Counted from the stretch's first letter, positions 18,763 to 29,146 are shown. The stretch: 64,000 nucleotides of DNA from Rhodoferax lithotrophicus (GCF_019973615.1 NZ_AP024238.1:1240001-1304000); one strand, 5' to 3'. A program made the numbers and translations. The notes: generated by a model not told the origin, from the sequence alone.

Positions 18763-19956
18763 ATGGCCCACGCAGCATTCAACTGGCAAGATCCCTTTTT
18801 GCTGGAACAGCAACTCACCGACGATGAACGCATGATCAAAGAGGCCGCCGCTGCCTACTGCCAGGACAAGCTGCAACCGCGTGTGGTGCAAGCCTTTCGC
18901 GCCGAACAAACCGACCCCGCCATCTTCCGCGAGATGGGTGAACTCGGTCTGCTCGGCCCCACGGTTCCAGAAGCCTACGGTGGCCCCGGCCTGAACTATG
19001 TGGCCTACGGCCTGATCGCCCGTGAAGTAGAGCGTGTGGACTCAGGCTACCGCTCGATGATGAGTGTGCAAAGTTCGCTGGTGATGGTGCCGATTTTTGA
19101 GTTTGGCAACGAGGCCACCAAACAAAAATACCTGCCCAAGCTGGCCACCGGTGAGTGGATTGGCTGCTTTGGCCTGACCGAACCCAACCACGGCTCCGAC
19201 CCGGCCAGCATGCTCAGCCGCGCCGTCAAAGTACCGGGCGGCTACAAACTGACGGGTAACAAGATGTGGATCTCGAACAGCCCAATTGCCGACGTGTTTG
19301 TGGTCTGGGCCAAAGAGGTGACCGAAGACGGCGCAGTCGGACCGATCCGCGGCTTTGTGCTGGAAAAAGGCGCACCCGGCCTGAGCGCCCCGGCGATCCA
19401 CGGCAAGGTGGGCCTGCGTGCCAGCATCACCGGCGAGATCGTCATGGACGGCGTGTTCTGCCCCGAAGAAAACGCTTTCCCCGAAGTGCGCGGCCTCAAA
19501 GGCCCGTTCACCTGCCTCAACAGCGCCCGCTACGGCATTGCCTGGGGTGCGCTGGGTGCAGCGGAAGATTGTTGGTTCCGTGCCCGTCAGTACGTGCTGG
19601 ACCGCCAGCAATTTGGCCGCCCACTGGCAGCCAACCAGTTGATCCAGAAAAAGCTGGCCGACATGCAAACCGAAATTGCGCTCGGCCTGCAAGGCTGTCT
19701 GCGCCTGGGCCGTATGAAGGACGAAGGCACGGCGGCGGTCGAGATCACCTCGATCTTGAAGCGCAATAGCTGCGGCAAAGCGCTCGACGTGGCCCGACTG
19801 GCGCGCGACATGATGGGTGGCAACGGCATCAGCGACGAGTTTGGTGTGGCCCGCCATCTGGTGAACCTGGAAGTGGTCAACACCTACGAGGGCACGCATG
19901 ACATCCACGCCCTGATTCTGGGCCGGGCGCAGACCGGGATTCAGGCGTTTTGTTAA
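18763..19956 (+). CDS. gcdH: Glutaryl-CoA dehydrogenase
   Basis: FAD enzyme that oxidises and decarboxylates glutaryl-CoA to crotonyl-CoA. The start at 18763 ([12 protein letters not shown]) gives 397 residues, the usual length; 12 upstream codons in frame are not family-like. Motifs: the residue [17 protein letters not shown] typical of [35 protein letters not shown], and the catalytic Glu in [18 protein letters not shown] CoA-transferase follows ~500 bp downstream. Confidence 0.93.
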   Translation: MAHAAFNWQDPFLLEQQLTDDERMIKEAAAAYCQDKLQPRVVQAFRAEQTDPAIFREMGELGLLGPTVPEAYGGPGLNYVAYGLIAREVERVDSGYRSMMSVQSSLVMVPIFEFGNEATKQKYLPKLATGEWIGCFGLTEPNHGSDPASMLSRAVKVPGGYKLTGNKMWISNSPIADVFVVWAKEVTEDGAVGPIRGFVLEKGAPGLSAPAIHGKVGLRASITGEIVMDGVFCPEENAFPEVRGLKGPFTCLNSARYGIAWGALGAAEDCWFRARQYVLDRQQFGRPLAANQLIQKKLADMQTEIALGLQGCLRLGRMKDEGTAAVEITSILKRNSCGKALDVARLARDMMGGNGISDEFGVARHLVNLEVVNTYEGTHDIHALILGRAQTGIQAFC

Positions 19957-20021
19957 TTGGGGTCAGATTCCAATTAATTGCCGGATGAGACGGGATTTGG
20001 GGTGCGCCAATGTTCGTGGTG

Positions 20022-20100
20022 GCAGCGGGCGGGGTATGGAAACCCGCCGACTTCGCAAAGCGCAGCGCGTTGAGGCGGGTTTCCATACCCCACCCGCTGC
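20022..20100. repeat. Long hairpin A: 27-bp stem, 25-nt loop
   Basis: Arms 20022-20048 and 20074-20100 are complementary over 27 bp with one C/T difference that still allows a G-U pair. The loop at 20049-20073 begins GACTTCGCAAAGCG and ends CGCGTTGA. The identical loop recurs in hairpin B, whose arms are unrelated. Confidence 0.9.
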
Positions 20101-20282
20101 AACACGCGCCGTTGGTGTGCCAAGGTTTTGAAGTCCGAATGCCCAGTCCAGCGGATGCGATGAACGAATGGACACGTCGAGGGCTGAGGCAGAGCTTGGT
20201 GACCGCCGCTGAAGAGCATCTTCCTGCACATGAATGGGACCCCGGTCTTTTACGTCGACGACCTTCACTGCGCGTCAGGCCG

Positions 20283-20349
20283 TGTGGGCTTGGGCTGGGG
20301 GCCGACTTCGCAAAGCGCAGCGCGTTGAGGCCCCCGGCCCAAGCCCACA
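20283..20349. repeat. Long hairpin B: 21-bp stem, same 25-nt loop
   Basis: Arms 20283-20303 and 20329-20349 pair over 21 bp with one G-U-type difference. The loop at 20304-20328 is identical base for base to that of hairpin A (20049-20073), in the same orientation, while the stem sequences are completely different. Confidence 0.9.
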
Positions 20350-20454
20350 TGGCCCACCCCAACCATTGGCCCGTCCACGATCCCCGCATTGCATAAGCAC
20401 CACAACAGCCAGCCAGTCAGCCACTGAATCCGTGATACCCAACAAGCAGACAAC

Positions 20455-21705
20455 ATGACCACCCAAGCAGCCGCCCTCTCCCACCTCAAAGTCCTCGACC
20501 TGTCCCGCGTGCTGGCCGGCCCCTGGTGTACCCAGATGCTGGCCGATTTGGGGGCTGACGTGATCAAGGTCGAACGCCCCGGCGCAGGTGACGACACCCG
20601 CCACTGGGGGCCACCCTTCCTCAAAGATGCCGACGGCAATGACACCGACCAGGCCACCTACTTCACCGCCTGCAACCGCAACAAACGCGCCATCACGCTG
20701 GACATGGCCCGACCCGAAGGCCAGGCGCTGATCCTGCAAATGGCGCGCAATAGCGACGTGCTGGTGGAGAACTTCAAGGTTGGCGGCCTCAAGCAATACG
20801 GGCTGGACTACGAGAGCCTCAAAGCCGTCAACCCACGGCTGATCTACTGCTCAGTCACTGGCTTTGGCCAGACCGGCCCCTATGCCGAACGCGCTGGCTA
20901 CGACCTGATGATCCAGGCCATGAGCGGCCTGATGAGCATCACCGGCCACGCCGATGGCCAGCCCGGCGGCGGCCCGATGCGCATGGGTGTGGCGCTGATC
21001 GACGTGCTCACCGGTATCTACGCTTGCAGCGCCATCCTGGCCGCCATCGAGGCGCGTCACCAAACCGGGCAGGGCCAGCACATCGACATGGCGCTGCTCG
21101 ATGTCGGCATGGCTGTGCTGGCCAATCAGGCGGCGGGCTTTCTGAACACCGGCAAAGTACCGCAACGCCAGGGCAACACCCACCCCAGCCTGGCTCCGTA
21201 CCAGACCTTCGAGACGGCAGATGGCCAAATGCTGTTGGCCGTGGGCAATGACGGCCAGTTTGCCCGTTTTTGTGAAGCCGCAGGCCAAGCCGAATGGGCA
21301 CAAGACGACCGTTTTCGCACCAACACCCTGCGCGTGAAACACCGCGAGGTGCTGATCCCCTTGATGCAAACCGTCACCCGCACCCGCAGCACCGCCCAGT
21401 GGATTACCCTGCTGGAAGACAAGGCCGTGCCCTGCGGCCCGATCAACAACATGGCCCAGGCCTTTGCCGATGAACAGGTACAAGCCCGTGGTTTAGTGAT
21501 CAAACAGCCTGTAGAGCAGGTAAATCAAGTGCAAGCAGCTATTGAAAATATAGCAACTGTAGCCAGCCCGCTGCGCCTACAAGCCACGCCGCCCGTGTTG
21601 CGCCGCGCGCCACCCAGCTTGGGGGAACACACTGATGAGGTGCTGGCTGAGTTGGGTTTGAACGCGGCAGAAGTGGCCACTCTGCGAAGCCGTGGCGTGA
21701 TCTGA
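20455..21705 (+). CDS. CaiB/BaiF-family CoA-transferase, probable glutarate CoA-transferase
   Basis: Class III CoA-transferase of 416 residues. Motifs: VLDLSRVLAGPWCTQMLADLGADVIKVE at the N-terminus, NRNKRAITLDM, YDLMIQAMSGLMSITG with a family aspartate upstream of the active centre, and a C-terminal HTDEVLAELG. Following gcdH, the natural role is activation of glutarate with succinyl-CoA, as for the mammalian SUGCT family; that is inference from neighbours. A stretch at about residues 350-370 overlaps a repeat-like sequence and adds a few residues before VASPLRL. Confidence 0.85.
   Translation: MTTQAAALSHLKVLDLSRVLAGPWCTQMLADLGADVIKVERPGAGDDTRHWGPPFLKDADGNDTDQATYFTACNRNKRAITLDMARPEGQALILQMARNSDVLVENFKVGGLKQYGLDYESLKAVNPRLIYCSVTGFGQTGPYAERAGYDLMIQAMSGLMSITGHADGQPGGGPMRMGVALIDVLTGIYACSAILAAIEARHQTGQGQHIDMALLDVGMAVLANQAAGFLNTGKVPQRQGNTHPSLAPYQTFETADGQMLLAVGNDGQFARFCEAAGQAEWAQDDRFRTNTLRVKHREVLIPLMQTVTRTRSTAQWITLLEDKAVPCGPINNMAQAFADEQVQARGLVIKQPVEQVNQVQAAIENIATVASPLRLQATPPVLRRAPPSLGEHTDEVLAELGLNAAEVATLRSRGVI
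21504..21564. repeat. Dispersed repeat, in-frame copy inside the CoA-transferase gene
   Basis: GCCTGTAGAGCAGGTAAATC then AAGTGCAAGCAGCTATTGAA and ATATAGCAA match the reverse orientation of the family. The encoded segment is KQPVEQVNQVQAAIENIATV. Confidence 0.5.
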
Positions 21706-21810
21706 GCATTTCTCTTCCCATTGGCCGCGCTGGATTGGGGTGCGTTGTTTCCAAACAGGCTGTTATGCTGATCCCGACCTTTTGATGATCCACATTTCGG
21801 GAGCACATGC

Positions 21811-22662
21811 ATGACACCACGCTTTACCCCTCAAGACACGCTGCCTCGGCGCTGGCTGCTCGGGCTGTTCGGTGTGATGCTGAGCGGTTGCGCCAGCCTC
21901 AGCACCCCATCATCGACTGATCCTGCCAACCCGGCCCCTAAGCCAAGCCGGTATCTGGACACGCAGGAACTGCCCGACAGCAAGAATCTGCTGCCTCCTC
22001 ACCCGACCCAAGGCGCAGCGGCCATGGCGCTGGACGAAGAGATCAGCCAACGCAGTTTCGCCCTGCGCGACACCTCGCGCTGGGCGCTGGCCCGTACCGA
22101 TGCGGACGTGAGTTTTCCCAACGCGGCCGACACTTTCTCTTGTGCCCTGAATGCCCCCGTGACCGAAGCCGACACGCCGTATCTGTACCAGCTGCTGCTG
22201 CGCACCCGCGATGATTTGGGGTATTCCACCCGCAGCGCCAAAAAACATGCCCAGAGGCCACGTCCCTTCGTGGTCAACCATGAACCTATTTGCACCCCTG
22301 AATACCAGGCCCAGATGTTCAAGGAAAGTTCTTACCCTTCCGGACACGCCACCGTGGGCTGGGGCTGGGCGCTGATTTTGGCGGAGCTGTCACCCCAGCA
22401 TGCCAATGCGGTGCTGGCACGCGGTCTGGCCTATGGCGAAAGCCGCAATGTCTGCAATGTGCACTGGCACAGTGATGTGGTGCAGGCCCGCTCTGTCGCG
22501 GCGGCCACCGTCGCCGTGCTGCACAGCAAGGCTGCTTTTCGCGCCGAAATGGAAGCCGCGCGTGCCGAGTTGCTGGTTGTGCGCAGCCAGGGCATGAAGC
22601 CCCGTCGTGATTGCGCTGCCGAAGCCGCCGCTCTGTCGCAACTGCCGTCATTGGCTCAGTGA
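21811..22662 (+). CDS. PAP2-family acid phosphatase, lipoprotein
   Basis: Class A-type nonspecific acid phosphatase of 283 residues, probably anchored in the envelope: a basic N-terminus and hydrophobic stretch end in the lipobox LSGC (about residue 30). The three PAP2 signature parts are present: KKHAQRPRPF, SYPSGHATVGWGWA and ESRNVCNVHWHSDV. Cysteines around the motifs fit a secreted enzyme. It is a single gene between the glutarate genes and alaS; the physiological substrate is unknown. Confidence 0.88.
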   Translation: MTPRFTPQDTLPRRWLLGLFGVMLSGCASLSTPSSTDPANPAPKPSRYLDTQELPDSKNLLPPHPTQGAAAMALDEEISQRSFALRDTSRWALARTDADVSFPNAADTFSCALNAPVTEADTPYLYQLLLRTRDDLGYSTRSAKKHAQRPRPFVVNHEPICTPEYQAQMFKESSYPSGHATVGWGWALILAELSPQHANAVLARGLAYGESRNVCNVHWHSDVVQARSVAAATVAVLHSKAAFRAEMEAARAELLVVRSQGMKPRRDCAAEAAALSQLPSLAQ

Positions 22663-23019
22663 ATGCGCTGCCTTGGCATCGCGCAGGCAGCAGGACCTCA
22701 TGGGTCTCATTGAGCGCGACGCACGTAGATCGCGATAAACCGGCCATGGCGCGGCGCAGTGTTCATGCGCATGTCGATGGGCTGTATGGAATGAAGAATG
22801 GGCCTCTAGAGCTTGTCAATCATGCGCAAGTAGCTCCGAAATTCAGAGTGTTTTGATCTGTTGCCAGGTTGGGCTGGCTACGGTCACCAAGATCAACTTG
22901 AAAGCGCTACACCAACAGGTCAGCAAGTGGCCGGGCGATAATAGACGGCTTCCTTTGCGCGGCTTCAGGCCGCCGGGCCTGCCGAACCTTGTCTCACCCT
23001 TTTGAAATAGACCCCTGAC
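22663..23019. other. Intergenic region upstream of alaS
   Basis: No gene is apparent in 357 bases. It contains one dispersed-repeat copy (22796-22857) and the alaS leader. Confidence 0.5.
22796..22857. repeat. Dispersed repeat, intergenic copy
   Basis: GGGCCTCTAGAGCTTGTCAA then CATGCGCAAGTAGCTCC and a TTTTGATC end: a well-preserved reverse-oriented member. Confidence 0.65.
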
Positions 23020-25656
23020 ATGACCCAGTCCGCCAACCCCAGCACCATCAGTGTTGCCGACATTCGCAAATCGTTTCTTGATTTCTTTGCCTCCAAAGGC
23101 CACACCGTGGTGGCCTCCAGTCCCTTGGTGCCGGGCAACGACCCCACGCTGATGTTCACCAACTCCGGCATGGTTCAGTTCAAGGACGTGTTTTTGGGCA
23201 CCGACAAGCGCTCTTATGTGCGTGCTGCATCGGTGCAAGCCTGCCTGCGTGCCGGGGGCAAGCACAACGACCTGGAAAACGTCGGCTACACCGCACGCCA
23301 CCACACCTTTTTTGAGATGCTGGGCAACTGGAGTTTTGGCGACTACTTCAAGCGTGAATCCCTGAAATGGGCTTGGGAACTGCTGACCGAGGTCTACAAG
23401 CTGCCCAAAGAGCGCCTGCTGGCCACCGTTTATGAAGAAGACGACGAAGCCTATGACATCTGGACCCAAGAAATTGGTCTGCCGCCCGAGCGTGTGATCC
23501 GCATCGGCGACAACAAGGGTGGCCGTTACAAGAGCGACAACTTCTGGATGATGGCCGACACCGGCCCGTGTGGCCCGTGCAGCGAAATCTTCTACGACCA
23601 CGGCGACCACATTCCCGGCGGCCCACCCGGCAGCCCTGAAGAAGACGGCGACCGCTTCATCGAAATCTGGAACAACGTGTTCATGCAGTTCAACATGGAC
23701 GAAACCGGCGCGGTGACTCCGCTGCCCGCACCCTGCGTAGACACCGGCATGGGTCTGGAGCGCCTGGCGGCCATTCTGCAGCACGTGCACAGCAATTACG
23801 AGATCGACCTGTTTGACGCACTGATCAAAGCCGCAGCGCGTGAAACCCACACCACCGACCTGACCAATCCGTCATTGAAGGTGATTGCCGACCACATTCG
23901 CGCCACCGCCTTTTTGGTGGCCGACGGTGTGCCGCCGAGCAACGAAGGCCGTGGTTATGTGCAGCGCCGCATCATCCGCCGCGCCATTCGCCACGGTTAC
24001 AAACTGGGCCAGAAAACCCCGTTTTTCCACAAACTGGTGCCCGATCTGGTGGCCCAGATGGGCGCAGCCTACCCGCATCTGGCCGAGCAGGCGCAGCGCA
24101 TCATGGAGGTGCTGCGGCTGGAGGAAGAGCGGTTTTACGAGACGCTGGAAGTGGGTATGGAGATTCTGGACGAGGCGCTGGCAGGTGATGTCAAAGTGCT
24201 TCCCGGTGACGTGGCCTTCAAGTTGCACGACACCTTTGGCTTCCCTCTGGACTTGTCTGCCGACGTGTGCCGCGAACGTGGCTTGACGGTGGATTCCGCT
24301 GGTTTTGATGCCGCCATGGCGCATCAAAAAGCCCAGGGCCGTGCGGCCGGCAAGTTCAAGATGGACAAGGCGCTCGACTACACCGGTGCGGGCAATGAAT
24401 TCGTGGGCTACGAACACTTGACAAAAGCTACAGAAATTGTAGCTATCTACGCTGATGGTGCAAGTGTTACAAGCCTAAAAGAGGGTCAAAATGGGGTGCT
24501 GGTGCTGGCTGCCACACCGTTTTATGGCGAAAGTGGTGGTCAGGTGGGCGATTCTGGTGCGGTGTTCTGTGACCATGCCTTGTTTGAGGTGGCTGACACA
24601 CAAAAGATCAAGGCCGATGTGTTTGGCCACCACGGCACGCTCAAAACCGGCGAACTCAAGGTCGGTGACAGCGTCACAGCGCATGTCAACTCCAGCGCCC
24701 GGGCCGCCACCCAGCGCAACCACTCGGTCACTCACCTGATGCACAAAGCCCTACGCGAAGTGCTGGGCGGCCACGTGCAGCAAAAAGGCAGCTTGGTCAA
24801 CCCGGATCGCACCCGTTTTGACTTCGCCCACAACGCACCGGTGACCGATGCCGAGATCCGCGAGATTGAAGCCCGTGTGAATGCCGAGATTTTGGCCAAC
24901 GCCGCCACCCAGGCGCGGGTGATGGACATCGAGTCGGCCCAGAAGACCGGCGCGATGATGTTGTTTGGCGAAAAATATGGCGAAACCGTGCGGGTGCTCG
25001 ACATTGGCGAAAGCCGCGAACTGTGCGGCGGCACCCATGTGGCACGCACTGGCGACATTGGCCTGTTCAAGGTGGTGGCCGAGAGCGGCGTGGCCTCGGG
25101 TGTGCGCCGGATTGAAGCCGTCACTGGCGAAAACGCCTTGCATTACCTGCAACATCTGGAAGACAGCATAGGCAATGCCGCCCACCTGCTGAAAACCCCG
25201 GTGACCGAGGTGAATGACCGCCTGGTGACGGTGCTGGATCACGTCAAAACCCTGGAAAAAGAAGTGGCCGCGCTCAAAGGCAAGCTGGCATCCGCCCAGG
25301 GCGACGAGCTGGTGACCCAGGCGCAAGACCTACAAGGTGTGAAACTGCTGGTGGCCCGCCTGGAAGGGGCCGATGTGAAGACCTTGCGCGACACCATGGA
25401 CAAACTCAAGGACAAGCTGAAAACCGCCGTGATTGTGCTCGGTGTGGTCGATGGGGCCAAGGTGCAAATCGCCGTGGGCGTGACTCCCGACACCACCGCC
25501 AAGGTCAAAGCCGGTGAGCTGGTCAACTTTGTCGCGGCGCAAGTCGGCGGCAAAGGCGGCGGCAAGCCTGACATGGCCATGGCTGGTGGCACTGAACCCG
25601 CGCAATTGGCGCAAGCCTTGGCCAGCGTGCAAGCCTGGGTGGAAGCGAAACTCTGA
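23020..25656 (+). CDS. alaS: Alanine--tRNA ligase
   Basis: Charges tRNA-Ala. At 878 residues it has the full domain set: aminoacylation domain with class II motifs ([34 protein letters not shown]), tRNA recognition, editing domain with the metal ligands [11 protein letters not shown] and [10 protein letters not shown], and the C-terminal Gly-rich DHHA1-type oligomerisation domain ([15 protein letters not shown]). A short repeat-like stretch near residue 470 does not lengthen the protein noticeably. Confidence 0.97.
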   Translation: MTQSANPSTISVADIRKSFLDFFASKGHTVVASSPLVPGNDPTLMFTNSGMVQFKDVFLGTDKRSYVRAASVQACLRAGGKHNDLENVGYTARHHTFFEMLGNWSFGDYFKRESLKWAWELLTEVYKLPKERLLATVYEEDDEAYDIWTQEIGLPPERVIRIGDNKGGRYKSDNFWMMADTGPCGPCSEIFYDHGDHIPGGPPGSPEEDGDRFIEIWNNVFMQFNMDETGAVTPLPAPCVDTGMGLERLAAILQHVHSNYEIDLFDALIKAAARETHTTDLTNPSLKVIADHIRATAFLVADGVPPSNEGRGYVQRRIIRRAIRHGYKLGQKTPFFHKLVPDLVAQMGAAYPHLAEQAQRIMEVLRLEEERFYETLEVGMEILDEALAGDVKVLPGDVAFKLHDTFGFPLDLSADVCRERGLTVDSAGFDAAMAHQKAQGRAAGKFKMDKALDYTGAGNEFVGYEHLTKATEIVAIYADGASVTSLKEGQNGVLVLAATPFYGESGGQVGDSGAVFCDHALFEVADTQKIKADVFGHHGTLKTGELKVGDSVTAHVNSSARAATQRNHSVTHLMHKALREVLGGHVQQKGSLVNPDRTRFDFAHNAPVTDAEIREIEARVNAEILANAATQARVMDIESAQKTGAMMLFGEKYGETVRVLDIGESRELCGGTHVARTGDIGLFKVVAESGVASGVRRIEAVTGENALHYLQHLEDSIGNAAHLLKTPVTEVNDRLVTVLDHVKTLEKEVAALKGKLASAQGDELVTQAQDLQGVKLLVARLEGADVKTLRDTMDKLKDKLKTAVIVLGVVDGAKVQIAVGVTPDTTAKVKAGELVNFVAAQVGGKGGGKPDMAMAGGTEPAQLAQALASVQAWVEAKL

Positions 25657-25725
25657 ATGCTATTTAAAAGATAGCTGCTTGGGCTTGTGACATAAGCGCT
25701 ACAGTCTGATTTTTCATAAATTTTC
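25657..25725. repeat. Dispersed repeat, intergenic copy after alaS
   Basis: GCTATTTAAAAGATAGCTGC, TTGGGCTTGTGACATAAGCG, CTACAGTCTGATTTTTCATA: a good forward-oriented member, starting right at the alaS stop. Confidence 0.7.
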
Positions 25726-25848
25726 GGGGCACTATGAAAAATGCAGCTGTAGAGGCTGATGTGGCAAGCGATTGAGATTTATCAGGGCTGTTTGGGCCCG
25801 ATGTTTTAGACTCTTATTCTTTTACCGACCCTCTTTTCAAGGCGACCC

Positions 25849-26625
25849 ATGAGTGCTTTTTTGAATGAAACTGTTTTAAGCGTCCACCACTGGACTGATC
25901 GCCTGTTCAGCTTCACCACCACGCGAGATGAAGCCTTACGCTTCTCCAACGGCCACTTCACCATGATTGGCCTGCGTGATGCCAATGGCAAACCACTGTT
26001 GCGTGCCTACAGCATCGTCAGCGCCAATTACGAAGACCATCTGGAGTTTTTGAGCATCAAGGTGCAAGACGGCCCGCTCACCTCCAAGCTCCAACACATC
26101 CAGGTCGGCGACAAGATTGTGGTGGGCAAAAAGCCCACCGGCACGCTGCTGATTGACTACTTGTTGCCCGGCAAAAACCTGTATCTGTTTGGTACGGGTA
26201 CCGGTCTGGCCCCGTTCCTGAGCATTGTGCGTGACCCGGAAACCTATGAAAAGTTTGAAAAAGTCATTCTGGTCCACGGCGTGCGCCAGGTCGCCGAGCT
26301 GGCCTACCACGACTATTTGACGCAAGAGTTGCCCGAGCATGAGTTTTTGGGCGAAATGGTCAGTGCCCAAATGCTGTATTACCCCACCGTGACACGCGAG
26401 CCGTTCAAAAACCAGGGCCGCATCACCGACCTGATCGAGTCTGGCAAATTGCAGACCGACCTGGGTTTGCCCAAGTTTGACCCGGCCACCGATCGCGCCA
26501 TGATGTGTGGCAGCCCGGCCTTGCTCAAAGACTTGAAACACATTCTGGAAAAACGCGGTTTCCTCGAAGGCAACACGACCAAGCAGGGTGACTTTGTGGT
26601 TGAACGTGCCTTTGTCGAGCAGTAA
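25849..26625 (+). CDS. fpr: Ferredoxin--NADP(+) reductase
   Basis: FAD flavoenzyme moving electrons between NADPH and ferredoxin or flavodoxin. The 258 residues match the bacterial subclass: FAD motif RAYSIVSANYEDHLEF, NADP motif GTGTGLAPFLSIVRDP, CGSPALLKDLK, and a C-terminus ending with a short extension after VVERAF. It starts 5 bp before, and probably shares a transcript with, the downstream sugar/nucleoside kinase (gap 5 bp). Confidence 0.93.
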   Translation: MSAFLNETVLSVHHWTDRLFSFTTTRDEALRFSNGHFTMIGLRDANGKPLLRAYSIVSANYEDHLEFLSIKVQDGPLTSKLQHIQVGDKIVVGKKPTGTLLIDYLLPGKNLYLFGTGTGLAPFLSIVRDPETYEKFEKVILVHGVRQVAELAYHDYLTQELPEHEFLGEMVSAQMLYYPTVTREPFKNQGRITDLIESGKLQTDLGLPKFDPATDRAMMCGSPALLKDLKHILEKRGFLEGNTTKQGDFVVERAFVEQ

Positions 26626-26630
26626 TTCAC

Positions 26631-27641
26631 ATGACCTACCACCTCTACGCCATTGGCAATGCCTTGGTGGACACCGAATACGAAGTCTCTGATGCGCAGT
26701 TGCAAGCCGCAGGCGTAGAAAAGCGCCACATGACACTGATTGATGCCGCCCGGCGCACCGAGTTGCTCAAACATGTGCACAACGTCAAATCACACCGTAC
26801 CGGTGGCGGCTCGGCGGGCAACACGGTGGTGGCGCTGGCCCAGTTGGGCGGACGTGCGTTTTACTCCTGCCGCGTGGCCGATGACGAGCTGGGTGATTTC
26901 TACACCAAAGACCTGCTGTCGCATGGCGTGGCCACCAACCTGACCCACACCAAACCACCCCAAGGCCAAACCGGCAGCTGTATGGTGATGGTGACGCCGG
27001 ATGCCGAGCGCAGCATGAGCACCTTTTTGGGTGCCACGGCCGAAATTGACGAGGCCGCACTGCATCCGCATGACATCGTCAAGGCCCGTGTGTATTACAT
27101 GGAAGGTTATTTGGCCGCTTCGCCATCAGGTTTGGCGGCTGCTGTGAAAGGCCGCTTGATTGCCAAGCAGGCGGGTGTGAAACTGGCCACCACGCTCAGC
27201 GACATGAGCATGATTAATTTTTGCCGCCCCGGCCTGGAAGCCATGGTGCAGGATGATCTGGACTTCTTGTTTTGCAACGAGGAAGAAGCCCAGGTGTGGT
27301 GTGGTAGCCAGGACATGGCGCAAATTTGCCAGCAACTGGGTACCCGGGCCAAAACCGTGTGTCTGACACGCAGTGCCAAAGGCTGTCTAGTGATCGAGCA
27401 AGGCCATGTGACGGAAGTGCCTACAACGGCGGTCAAAGCCATCGACACCAATGGGGCGGGCGACATGTTTGCCGGTGCCTTTTTGTATGCGGTGACACAC
27501 GGTCACAGCCATGCTCAAGCCGCCTGGCTAGCCAACCGGGCCGCTGGCCGGGTGGTAGCGCAATATGGCAACCGCTTGAGCCAGGATGTGGTGAACAGTT
27601 TACGAGCCGAATTTACACAGCACACGGCAGTGTCAAACTGA
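26631..27641 (+). CDS. PfkB-family carbohydrate/adenosine kinase
   Basis: Ribokinase-fold kinase of 336 residues. It begins YAIGNALVDTEYEV, has GGSAGNTVVALAQLGG and the C-terminal signature IDTNGAGDMFAGAFLYA with the catalytic Asp. Relatives are commonly annotated as adenosine kinase; the substrate is not proven by sequence, though purine genes a few kb away make a nucleoside plausible. Confidence 0.87.
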   Translation: MTYHLYAIGNALVDTEYEVSDAQLQAAGVEKRHMTLIDAARRTELLKHVHNVKSHRTGGGSAGNTVVALAQLGGRAFYSCRVADDELGDFYTKDLLSHGVATNLTHTKPPQGQTGSCMVMVTPDAERSMSTFLGATAEIDEAALHPHDIVKARVYYMEGYLAASPSGLAAAVKGRLIAKQAGVKLATTLSDMSMINFCRPGLEAMVQDDLDFLFCNEEEAQVWCGSQDMAQICQQLGTRAKTVCLTRSAKGCLVIEQGHVTEVPTTAVKAIDTNGAGDMFAGAFLYAVTHGHSHAQAAWLANRAAGRVVAQYGNRLSQDVVNSLRAEFTQHTAVSN

Positions 27642-28011
27642 CTTGGGTGCAAATGCCGCACAAGTTTTTCTGGCCGTGACCAATGCGCTGTTTCATCTGG
27701 CCGCAGTGGCACGGAACTTGGCGTTTTTGATTTACTTATGGATGTATACCCCTTGGTTGTTCCAGGTCCGGCTGGATGGTCAAGACGGTTAGGGTTACTG
27801 CTCATGGTTTGGCGTTCCGGTAACGTTAAACTAAAGCTTAGTCAGCTGGGGTGATAACATCATTAATCGCAAATGACTTATTTAAATGATTGTTTGCATT
27901 TTGATCTGCTCTCTGCTTGTCAACCATATGGCTGACAATACCGTTGTTAGCTCAGGCAGCGCTTGGTTTGGCTGCTGATTTTTTTGTTCAACTCACTTGG
28001 AAACACACTCT
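27642..28011. other. Intergenic region upstream of the HiPIP gene
   Basis: No supported gene in 370 bases. The right half is AT-rich (around 27860-27900) and probably contains the HiPIP promoter. No repeat copy or clear hairpin was seen. Confidence 0.4.
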
Positions 28012-28308
28012 ATGACAACACGTCGCGTATTCATGATGCAATCTGTACTCGGTGCCAGCGTTTTGGCTTCTGGCGCAGTGATGGCTGCTGCTCCTATGGT
28101 TGCTGAAACAGATGCCAACGCCAAGGCGCTGGCATATTCAGCTGATGGTGCTACTTCCAAGAATGCCAAGCACCAAGCTGGCCAAGCTTGCTCCAACTGT
28201 GCCTTGTTCCAAGGTAAAGCAGGTGATGCTGCTGGTGGCTGCCCACTGTTTGCTGGCAAACAAGTGTCTGCCAAAGCTTGGTGCAGCGCTTACGCCAAGA
28301 AGGCCTAA
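28012..28308 (+). CDS. High-potential iron-sulfur protein (HiPIP)
   Basis: Periplasmic [4Fe-4S] electron carrier, 98 residues. The ATG at 28012 was chosen over an in-frame TTG five codons upstream. The leader [14 protein letters not shown] has the twin arginines expected for Tat export of a folded cluster protein. Ligands are Cys60, Cys63, Cys77 and Cys91 in the HiPIP pattern CSNC-x13-C-x13-C, ending AWCSAYAKK. Such proteins donate to a photosynthetic reaction centre or a terminal oxidase; neither is in the window. Followed by a strong terminator. Confidence 0.92.
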   Translation: MTTRRVFMMQSVLGASVLASGAVMAAAPMVAETDANAKALAYSADGATSKNAKHQAGQACSNCALFQGKAGDAAGGCPLFAGKQVSAKAWCSAYAKKA

Positions 28309-28338
28309 GCCTTCAACCGGGTTCACCCGGTGCACGTC

Positions 28339-28371
28339 AAAACCCACCCTTGCGGTGGGTTTTGTTTTTTT
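28339..28371 (+). terminator. Terminator of the HiPIP gene
   Basis: AAAACCCACC / GGTGGGTTTT with a five-base loop and a T-run. Confidence 0.88.
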
Positions 28372-28415
28372 CGGGATTGGTGCGGTGGCGCGGTCAAATT
28401 TCGGATAATCACGCC

Positions 28416-29132
28416 ATGAATCCTTCAATCAATGCTGACCCGGCCGAGCTGGCCAAATTTTCGGACTTGGCCCACCGCTGGTGGGATGCGGATGGTGAAT
28501 TCCGTCCACTGCACCAAATCAATCCCTTGCGCTTGGCGTGGATCAACGGCTTGTGCCCGCTCAATGGCAAAACCGCACTGGATGTAGGTTGTGGTGGTGG
28601 TATCTTGACCGACTCTTTGGCGCGTTCTGGTGCCACCGCAACCGGTATTGACTTGTCGACCAAAGCCTTGCGCATTGCCCAACTACACGCCATGGATGCC
28701 CAGACCAGCAACGTGAATTACCGTGAAATCAGTGCCGAGGCCATGGCGCTTGAGCAGCCTGCCGGGTTTGATGTGGTGACTTGTATGGAAATGCTGGAGC
28801 ACGTGCCGGATCCGGCTTCGGTAGTTCAGGCTTGTGCCACGCTGGTCAAGCCTGGTGGTTGGGTATTTTTTTCCACACTGAACCGCAATCCCAAGTCTTT
28901 CCTGTTGGCGGTTGTAGGGGCCGAATATGTGTTGAACATGTTGCCGCGTGGCACACATGAATACGCCAAGATGATTCGCCCCAGCGAATTGGCTGGTTTT
29001 TGTCGTGCTGCAAGTTTGAATGTGACTCAGGCGAGGGGATTGTCATTTAATCCGCTTACCCAGCGTTATTGGATGAATGCGGACACCAGCGTGAACTATC
29101 TGCTGGCCACACAAAAGCCACTTTCCTCGTAA
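28416..29132 (+). CDS. ubiG: Ubiquinone biosynthesis O-methyltransferase UbiG
   Basis: SAM-dependent methyltransferase performing both O-methylations of ubiquinone synthesis. The start at 28416 ([24 protein letters not shown]) matches the family; longer frames run through the upstream terminator. It has 238 residues, the UbiG N-terminus [23 protein letters not shown] motif [11 protein letters not shown] and [15 protein letters not shown]. gph follows 14 bp later, a frequent pairing. Confidence 0.95.
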   Translation: MNPSINADPAELAKFSDLAHRWWDADGEFRPLHQINPLRLAWINGLCPLNGKTALDVGCGGGILTDSLARSGATATGIDLSTKALRIAQLHAMDAQTSNVNYREISAEAMALEQPAGFDVVTCMEMLEHVPDPASVVQACATLVKPGGWVFFSTLNRNPKSFLLAVVGAEYVLNMLPRGTHEYAKMIRPSELAGFCRAASLNVTQARGLSFNPLTQRYWMNADTSVNYLLATQKPLSS

Positions 29133-29146
29133 ACGTGATTTACGGC

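Larger units (their letters stand above)
19957..20454. other. Intergenic region with paired conserved-loop hairpins
   Basis: The region between gcdH and the CoA-transferase holds no convincing gene; the open frames across it are created by the palindromes. It carries a short hairpin around the gcdH stop (TTAATTGG 19953-19960 / CCAATTAA 19970-19977) and two large hairpins listed separately. The 182 bp between the large hairpins show no recognisable content. Confidence 0.6.

Noticed and set aside
19877..20396. Minus-strand open frames across the hairpins (repeated ALRFAKSA-like peptides)
   Set aside because: They exist only because the identical loop and palindromic arms are translated; no start signal or family.
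24425..24480. Repeat-like stretch inside alaS
   Set aside because: Only partly follows the repeat box order, and the encoded residues fit normal AlaS length and sequence, so chance similarity is as likely.
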